DNA from: Xanthoparmelia taractica
Taxonomy: Eukaryota > Ascomycota > Lecanoromycetes > Lecanorales > Parmeliaceae
Direction: 5' to 3'
Length of the DNA stretch: 64,000 nt
Assembly: GCA_033085395.1 (NCBI GenBank)
Contig: JANQBS010000013.1
Location: 186,001-250,000 of the forward strand
The stretch's first letter is position 1, and every line of letters starts with the position of its first letter. The notes under the pieces were generated by a model, which worked only from the letters and a program-made list of their open reading frames with translations, was not told where the DNA came from and did not search any database. The position numbers were made by a program, and so were the translations under genes. This document shows, in pieces, positions 56,949 through 64,000 of the stretch.

Positions 56949-58538
56949 ATGGCACCAGTCACGTCCGAAGATATTGCGGAACTCAGCACCATCATCTCTG
57001 AAAATACCCGAAAGGTGACTGAGTATCTTCAACAAAATGGACTACCGTTTCCCTCTTTTGGTATAGAGGCACCAACTAAGTCTATGATCGCACCTGCAGC
57101 GTCAAGGATAGAGGATGCTCGTCTCGCAGTCATTGATGCTACGCGGAAGCTTTGAAACCTGATGCTCGGGCCACAAGACTACCTTCAGAGTTTCACGGTG
57201 AGTTTCCAGAAGATTTCCGTGGCCCTTGGAAGCTAAAAATCTCTCTTAACATGATGAGCTGCTCAGTATGCAGGCAATCACCCGCTTCAACATTGCATCC
57301 AGTTTCCCCGTTCATAAGGAAGCCACGTTCGCTGAAATCTCAAATGCCTGTGGGCTGGATGAACAAATTGTCCGGCGTATCTTACGCCACGCCATGACAA
57401 AGCATATCTTCAAGGAACCTCGCAAGGCAGTCGTAACCCATACGGCCGCTTCGCGACTTCTTGCAGAGAATGCGCAGATCCACGATTGGGTAGGTGCAAG
57501 TACTGACGAGCTTTGGCAAGCCGCTTCGCAGACTGTCAACGCTCTCATGAAGTACCCAGGGTCACAAGAGCCAAATCAGACTGTAAGCCTTTCAACCTCA
57601 TCTTTCTCCAGCTAGATTTCATCTTAGCTCAGGGGTTTTCACTTGCAAACGGAACGGATAAGACCATTTATGAAACCTTCTCGCAGCATCCAGATCGTGC
57701 CAAACAATTTGGGAATGCGATGGCCTCTTTCGAAAAGGGAACAGGTTACGAACTCAAATATCTGGCCAGCAACGTCCCGTGGGATTCTCTCGGTAATGGA
57801 ACTGTCGTAGATGTAAGCTATCCTGTTGATAACAAGATATCCCACTAGATCGACTCACTTATTCGATTAGGTCGGTGGCTCGAACGGCTTTGTGAGCATT
57901 CGCCTCGCATCTTCATTTCCAAACCTTCATTTCATAGTGCAAGACCTACCCAAAGCCGTCGAGAGTGGAGCTTCCGGCCTCCCTCCCAGTCTTTCAAACC
58001 GCGTAGAGTTCATGCCCTATGATTTTTTCACCGAACAACCCGTCAAAGATGCAGACGTGTATTTATTTCGTTGGATCTTCCACAATTGGTCTGACGGGTA
58101 CTGCATCAACATATTTCGCAACCTGATCCCAGCGCTGAAGAATGGAGCAATGATTGTGATCAACGATAACTGTCTCCCGGAACCAGGCACAATGGGACAG
58201 TGGCAAGAGAAGAGACTCCGGTATGTAGCTTTTCGAACTATTGCTTATGAACCATGCAGCTCCATGATCCCTTAAATACTTCCTGCCTGGGGCCATGCCA
58301 GACTCCATGCTCCATGCCATTATGTCAGAGCTTCGATGAATCCTAGTAACAAATCAATAGCTCGATGGACCTGACCATGCTGGAGCTCCAAAACTCGTGC
58401 GAGCGGGAGCTAGACGACTGGGCTGCGCTATTTCCACGGGCAGACTCGAGGTTCAGGTTTTTAGGCGGCCAGCAACCTACGGGATCCAATCTATGGATCA
58501 TGACAGCTCGCTGGGAAAGTGACGGTGAAGGCGTTTGA
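56949..58538 (+). pseudogene. SAM-dependent O-methyltransferase with an in-frame TGA
   Basis: Exons 56949-57197, 57274-57582, 57633-57812, 57871-58220 and 58361-58538 total 422 codons including one internal TGA at 57153-57155. Family sequence continues on both sides: DATRKL, stop, NLMLGPQDYLQSF. The dimerisation winged helix follows (FAEISNACGLDEQIVRRILR), then the Rossmann part with VVDVGGSNGF, IVQDLPKAV, FRWIFHNWSD (the usual catalytic His-Asn-Trp region) and RADSRFRFLGGQQPTGSNLW. All introns stay clean. Fungal relatives methylate polyketide or aromatic hydroxyls. Either a recent nonsense mutation or stop readthrough is possible; no cluster genes adjoin. Confidence 0.85.
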
Positions 58539-60179
58539 AGAAGTGCTGACCGAGGTCAAGAGTGAAATAGCAAGAGAGCGCTAAATAATGTGGAGACTGA
58601 ATACAGTTTTCACTCCACCAATGTCCACTAGATCTATTGAACGTCCCACATGCTTCGTTTCAGCACCTGTAGAGGCGAAGAGATCACTTTCGTTGGACAT
58701 ACCGCTCTTACTCGAACTCTCGGTCAATCGCTCGTTCGTCAAAGCACATGGGCTTTCAATGTGTTCTTTACTTTTTCATCAGAGTAGATAGTGGGCCGAG
58801 CTACAGTACAAAACATCATCGGGACTGAATGACACTCCCGAAGTAACTCATCTTCGACTGAGGAAATCATGCAGATGATGTAGCCAAGAACCTTTGATGA
58901 ATTGGGTTGAAAAGCAATATATTTAAAGAAAGCGATGTAGACGCCATGATTCCATAACCAGATCTACTCATCAGACACCTGGCTTTTTTTTTCAAGGGAA
59001 GCTTTTCATCAGACCTATTTCCATTCATATAACATAGTGTGAGGAGAAATATGACGACCGGATTCTTACTTGCATTTTGATAGCAGGATGACGATGTGTT
59101 TCTCCTACTTAATGCTGATCGTTTCTCTAATTCCTTGGTTCATGATTTAATCGTAATAGGATTTGCGGGTGCTTCTAAACCTCAGCCAATGTAAAGTTTA
59201 ACGTATGTATAATACACTTAGTGTGGCTAGGTATACACGGAGGAAGTTCCTACATTTTCGATCTCGTCACGCTGAAATTCAAATATTAGATATATATTCT
59301 AAATACAAGGTCTTATCTGGATTGATCGATAGAATAATACTTAAAAGATTATTGTCAAGCTATTAAGTGTTGGCTCGTGGAAGACTTGAAGAAAGAAGCT
59401 ACGGGTAAGAAGGGAACTAACGGTAACATTTGTATTGACACTTAGCGTTGGCTGAGGTTTAGAACCTCCTTGGATGATCCTCGGATTACTGCCTCTTGCA
59501 AAACAACTGAACTTTTTTTGGCTTGGTATTCCCCCCCCCCCGCAGGAAAATCAGGACAAAAGAATCGCGCAAAATATTGATTTTCAAGGGAGAATCTTAT
59601 ATACATTAACCATTATATCTGTATAGAATCTACAATTACTTGCGTTAGAATCGTCATAGTTGACCCTATAGTCTAACAACTCTGTATATACTACGTAACG
59701 TTATTGTTAACTGTATACCCGAAAGCTCAAATTCTCGGTTTTTTCGAAATTTTCGAACTTTTTTAAAATAGGGCTGAAAAAAAGTAAACAAAAAAAAAAT
59801 TCGAAAAATTTGCAATTTTGAGTACCTTATACATTGCGTAATAAAGTTACGTAGTATATCAGAGTTATCAGATTGTAGAGTCAACTATGAAGATTCTAAC
59901 GCAAGTAATTGTAGGTTATACACAGACGTAATTATTAATGTATACGTGACTGAAATTCTGATATTTTGCGACCCTTTTACCCTTACTTTCAAATTCTTGG
60001 GGGGGGAGGGAATGCCAATAAGTTCAGTTGTTTTGCAAGAGGCAGGAGCTAACCCCTGAAAGGATTAGCTGGCCAAGACACGTCTGAGTGACAGGCAATT
60101 TCGATACCTCTAAAGGAGCCCAGAAATGCTAAACTTCAGGCTGCTCGATGAGAGATGAGAACAACGTTATTGTGAACCC
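58539..60179. other. AT-rich gene-free stretch with a foldback element
   Basis: Base composition drops in GC from about 58900 onward. The region holds the long inverted repeat at 59489-60045. No gene is supported. Confidence 0.6.
59489..60045. mobile_element. Foldback/MITE-like element with arms of about 200 bp
   Basis: The left arm begins CTGCCTCTTGCAAAACAACT and the reverse complement of the right end begins identically. The arms continue matching with gaps for roughly 200 bp: shared blocks include CGCAAAATAT / CGCAAAATATC, TATACATTAA, CTACAATTACTTGCGTTAGA, TCATAGTTGA and ATACTACGTAAC. The centre (about 59720-59840) is very AT-rich. No transposase frame is present. Arms are imperfect (perhaps 80% by eye), so it is old. 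The repeat may extend weakly some 20 bp further each side. No clear target-site duplication could be read. Confidence 0.85.
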
Positions 60180-62422
60180 ATGCGACCATGCCTCCGGCCA
60201 ATCACCAAGGCTCCACTTGCTATCCCATCAGTTTTCCGAGGATCGAAGCGTCCTTTTTGGCCATCCCGGTCCTGTCCACCAATACGCCATGCTTCGTCGT
60301 CAAGGATCGTTGGTAGCCTGGAGAAGAGGATATCAGAAATACCACTAGATCGCTACCGGAACTTCTGTATTGTCGCCCATGTCGATCATGGCAAGAGCAC
60401 CCTCAGCGACCGGCTGCTCGAGCTCACAGGCACAATCGAACCAGGAGGCAAGAAGCAGTTCCTGGACAAACTCGATGTGGAGCGGGAGCGCGGTATTACG
60501 GTCAAGGCACAGACTTGCAGCATGCTATACAAGTACAAAGGGGATGATTATCTACTCCATCTGGTAGATACCCCAGGCCACGTGGACTTCCGTGCAGAAG
60601 TGACAAGGTCATATGCGGCTTGTGGAGGAGCTTTGTTGTTGGTAGATGCTAGGTATGTATACCTTGGGGAATTTATAAATTCCAGTCTGTCAGACTTCAG
60701 TACTGTACTGGACTCTTTGAAAGTAAGATAGAGTTACGAGACAATTGCGACCTGATCTCCAACCCTTCTTATGCTCTCGACATCGTCTTTGAGAAGAGAT
60801 TCTGACTCTGGAAATCTCTTAGTCAGGGGGTCCAAGCACAAACAGTGGCAAACTTCTATCTGGCATTCTCACAAGGTCTGCAGCTGGTGCCCATTATCAA
60901 CAAGATCGACCTCCAATCAGCCGAGCCGGAGCGAGCTCTGGAACAGATTCGGGATACCTTTGAGCTTGATCCTGAGAATGCGGTCTTGGTTTCCGCTAGA
61001 ACCGGTCTGCATGTGGAAAAAGTGCTGCCCGCTGTTATCGAGCAGATCCCAGCGTAAGTTCAATGTGAGGATCAGAAGTTATAGCAACTGACTGAGTTTG
61101 TCAGACCCACGGGCGACCACCTGAAGCCTCTACGAATGCTATTGATCGATTCGTGGTATTCTACTTTTAGGGGTGTTGTGCTACTTGTCCGGCTCTTCGA
61201 TGGCCAGGTCAAGGCAGGGGACCAAGTGGTCTCCCTTGTCACGGGTTTGAAATACACCGTTGGTGAAGTTGGAATCATTTACGGAGAACAATGCCCCCAA
61301 ACCATGCTACGAGCCGGCCAGCTAGGCTATATGTTCTTCAACCCAGGAATGAAGCGGAGCTCTGAAGCCAAAGTTGGAGATACGTATACCACTGTCGGCT
61401 CAGTGGTAGATCCCCTACCTGGCTTTGAAGAACCAAAAGCGATGGTTTTTGTGGCTGCCTTCCCTACAGATCAGAGCGAATACACACATTTAGAGGACAG
61501 TATAAATCAAATCGTCTTGAATGATCGGAGCGTTACCCTACAAAAAGAGTATTCAGAAGCTCTAGGATCAGGCTGGCGACTCGGATTTCTGGGTACACTC
61601 CATTGTTCAGTGTTTGAGGACAGACTGCGGCAAGAACACGGCGCAAGTATCATCATCACACCTCCAACGGTGCCATTTAAAGTCATCTGGACCGACGGCA
61701 AAGAGGAGATTATTCGCAATCCCGCCGACTTTCCAGATACAAGTGTCAATACTTCTCGGGTGGCCGAGCTTCAAGAACCATATGTCTTAGTCACCGTGAC
61801 TCTCCCGGAAGAGTATTTGGGTAAAGTCATCGAGCTCTGTGAAGGCAACCGGGGTGAGCAGAAGGAACTCTCCTTCTTTACAGCAACGCAAGTCGTTTTG
61901 AAGTACGATCTTCCACTTGCTCATTTGGTAGATGATTTTTTTGGCAAGCTTAAAGGCATTACAAAGGGCTACGCCAGTCTCGACTACGAGGAATCCGCCT
62001 GGCGCAAGAGCAACATCATCAAGCTCCAGCTGCTCGTCAACTCGAAGCCTGTAGATGCTGTCGCTCGCGTTGTCCACACCAGCCAGACCGATAGACTGGG
62101 GCGACAGTGGGTGGAGAAATTCAAGAAACACGTGGACCGTCAGATGTTTGAAGTAATCATCCAGGCAGCAGCCGGTAGGAAAATTGTGGCCAGGGAGACA
62201 ATCCAGCCTTTCCGGAAGGATGTTTTGGCCAAGCTGCACGCGGCTGATGTGAGCCGGCGGAGGAAGCTCTTGGAGAATCAGAAGGAGGGCAGGAAGAAAC
62301 TGAGAGGTGTGTAGCAGTACGCCCCATGGTTCCATATTCTATTAATGCTGACCACCATTTTCGTAGCGGTTGGCAATATTGCAATTGACTCGAAGGCTTT
62401 CCAGGCGTTTCTGGCCAAATGA
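60180..62422 (+). CDS. GUF1: Mitochondrial translation factor EF4/LepA, Guf1
   Basis: Exons 60180-60652, 60823-61053, 61105-62306 and 62367-62422 give 653 residues. The N-terminus is Arg/Ser/Pro-rich (mitochondrial presequence). GTPase motifs: AHVDHGKST (G1), GITVKAQT (G2), DTPGHVDF (G3), NKID (G4) and SARTG (G5). LepA-specific parts follow: DSWYSTFRGVVLLVRLFDG, GWRLGFLGTLHCSVF and the C-terminal IVARETIQPFRKDVLAK, ending in the fourth exon IAIDSKAFQAFLAK. The factor helps mitochondrial ribosome function under stress. Intron 1 is 170 bp, longer than the window norm. Confidence 0.95.
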
Positions 62423-63409
62423 GGATGAATTTCAGGTCTGAGGGTTGGGATGGGCCCCCTGCTCAACCCCTAGAAGCTGGATATCCTATCGTGTGCTTTG
62501 GATGGCGTGACTGCAAACTTCGGGGTCGAGCGACTGTAAAAAAAAACATTTTATCGAGTCCTGAGATAAACTCTACTAAGAATTGCGGGTTTCATAACAC
62601 CCCCACGAAATTGTAGTAGTGGTGGCTCAATCTGTACGAAATATTTTGGTGCTGGTGGGCTGCTTTTCAAAGTTTCAGAAGCCCGGTTGTGTCAAATGTT
62701 GAGACCAGCTGAAGTTAAGGGTGTGACGGGGCTGAGGTGCATTATACCTCCGCCTTTGCCCTTGGATATATTCAACACGGCAGATGAACTCCAGACCACC
62801 CCGGAACTACAGGTGTACGAGTACATCTTGCCGCTACTTTGGAACTTAGCTCTTCTCGTACAGATGTTCCGTATTTATCTTTATCTACAAATTCGATTAC
62901 TTTCCTTCAGTTTTTGCATTGCTCTAAAGAGCACCCTAACAGCATGAACGCTCTCCAATCCGATGCAGTTATTCATGTCGGAGAAACTATGCCCTTGAAC
63001 TGAATAGAGGCCGACGCATGACTGACAGGGTTAAGCGTACCGGCATCTGAAAAGTAAAGCTGAATCAGGGGAGTAGTAGTATTAGAGATTGCTTGCAACA
63101 TGAGGCTTGAAAGATCTGTTGTTGGGGGAATTGGAGGGTTAAAGGATCAAGTGGTTCGTCAGAGGCTTGAAATGGCTAGCGTCAATAGTACCTCCCTTGC
63201 TGAGAGGGTAGTTAAATCGTTTTGCAGGGATGCCCCACCACGGGATGCTATGACTCGAAGTTGAAAAAACATATTCATGCATTCAATGTTACTGCAACGC
63301 CAGATATACACGGCAGAACTGGCGCTCTGAGCAACAACATCAATGCATATACATGTTCATCTCAAGTTGCCGCCACTGCAAACTTGTGGGAGGTCGCTGA
63401 CTTTCAAAC
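62423..63409. other. Intergenic stretch
   Basis: A frame at 62687-62947 ends with a hydrophobic stretch but lacks any family sign and is not called. The remainder is the probable Rpc1 promoter. Confidence 0.45.
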
Positions 63410-64000
63410 ATGGCTACTGCCACTGAGCCTGTGAAGGAGCAGTTGGTGGACACACTGCCCAAACGAATCAAGGAGCTCAGATTTGGAGTCGCGTAAGCCT
63501 CCAAGCCTGATAGGCACTCTTGATGCTAATAAAACTTCCAGTTCCAGCCAGGACATAGTGAACCAAGCTGTCGTCCAAGTATGTGATCGAGCGCTGTATG
63601 ATCTAGCTCGAGAACGAGCCCCCGCCGCCAATGGCCCTCTTGACCCTCTCATGGGCTTATCCGGCAAGGCTGGACTCTGTCAGACATGTGGAGAGCCTAT
63701 GCAAAAATGCAACGGTCACTTCGGATACGTCAAGCTCGCACTTCCAGCACTGCATATTGGCTACCTCAAGAAGATCATCATGGTTTTACAAGATATTTGC
63801 AAAGTACATACTGTGGCTAAACCGAGAGTTGCGGGGACTGATGAATTTTAGGGATGCGCACGAGTACTTCTTACGGAGAAGGACCGCCGAGCCTTCCTTC
63901 GGGACCTGCGGAGACCAAATATCGATAACCTACGGAAGATGCAGCTTTGCAAGAAAGTCAATGAGCAATGCCGAAAGACCAGATCGTGTCATTACTGTGG
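63410..64000 (+). CDS. RPC1: RNA polymerase III largest subunit Rpc1 (5' part)
   Basis: Exons 63410-63492, 63542-63803 and 63852 to beyond the window. The sequence reads MATATEPVKEQLVDTLPKRI, KELRFGVASSQDIVNQAVVQ, a zinc-binding CQTCGEPMQKCNGHFGYVKL, and HIGYLKKIIMVLQDICKGCAR joined by the 48-bp second intron. The clamp-head region CHYCG is just reached. This is the N-terminus of the catalytic subunit (about 1400-1450 residues in fungi) that transcribes tRNA, 5S and U6 genes. It is truncated only by the window end. Confidence 0.93.

Noticed and set aside
59666..59884. 72-codon minus frame in the AT-rich region
   Set aside because: It lies within the arms and centre of the foldback element and is Phe/Lys-rich low complexity.
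62687..62947. 86-codon plus frame with a hydrophobic end
   Set aside because: No homology sign, no neighbours in support; left as intergenic.

Overview
The window is nuclear DNA of a filamentous ascomycete (Pezizomycotina). Most genes carry several short introns of about 45-60 bp with GT-AG ends and CTRAY-like branch points. Neighbouring genes lie on both strands without operons. The gene set is fungal: ergosteryl-beta-glucosidase-type GH5, a fungal NADPH oxidase, SPX-ankyrin-GDPD protein, Dhh1, Mss4, MAM33 and a short-tailed histone H1. The class cannot be fixed from sequence alone; Leotiomycetes is my guess, with low confidence. I see no bacterial, organellar or viral segment, no rRNA, no convincing tRNA and no CRISPR.

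Layout. 0-9 kb: GH5 glucosidase (+), a 91-residue Gly/Val/Ala-rich protein (-), a DHA1-type MFS exporter (+), and a conserved acidic protein often labelled BTB transcription factor (+). 9.5-15 kb: DEAD-box helicase Dhh1 (+), protein-isoaspartate methyltransferase (-), mitochondrial citrate carrier (-). 15-24 kb: SPX-ankyrin-GDPD protein of the Gde1/Pho81 type (-) divergent from MAM33 (+), then a peroxisomal copper amine oxidase (-). 25-37 kb: an unknown proline-rich protein (-), CPSF100/Cft2 (-), a divergent NADPH oxidase (-), the E2 enzyme Ubc4 (-), and a SLAC1/TehA/Mae1-type anion transporter (+). 37-47 kb: PI4P 5-kinase Mss4 (-), an NPF/proline-rich protein (-), a 2EXR/F-box-like protein (+), cohesin acetyltransferase Eco1 (-). 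48-56.5 kb: glutaryl-CoA dehydrogenase (-) divergent from FEN1 (+), histone H1 (+), Mad2 (-). 57-64 kb: an O-methyltransferase with an in-frame stop, a foldback repeat, mitochondrial EF4/Guf1 (+), and the 5' end of RNA polymerase III subunit Rpc1 (+, runs off the window).

Themes. Several genes serve chromosome maintenance (Eco1, FEN1, H1, Mad2), mRNA metabolism (Dhh1, Cft2) or mitochondria (Ctp1, MAM33, GCDH, Guf1), but nothing suggests a gene cluster or mobile island. The most striking signal is splicing architecture. Exons of 4, 5 and 21 nt are needed to keep three unrelated conserved proteins (Gde1-like, FEN1, Ctp1) in frame, and many other exons are only 13-42 nt. There is also a GC-AG intron and a (AAGT)11 array that forms a ladder of overlapping GTAAGT donor sites in a probable 5' leader. 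Decay signals include a stop codon in the O-methyltransferase, a one-base frame break in the SPX region of the Gde1-like gene, a short-chain dehydrogenase relic, two perfect hairpins and a foldback element with arms of about 200 bp. All exon borders below were deduced by eye from frame, splice consensus and recalled family conservation, not from transcripts or searches.
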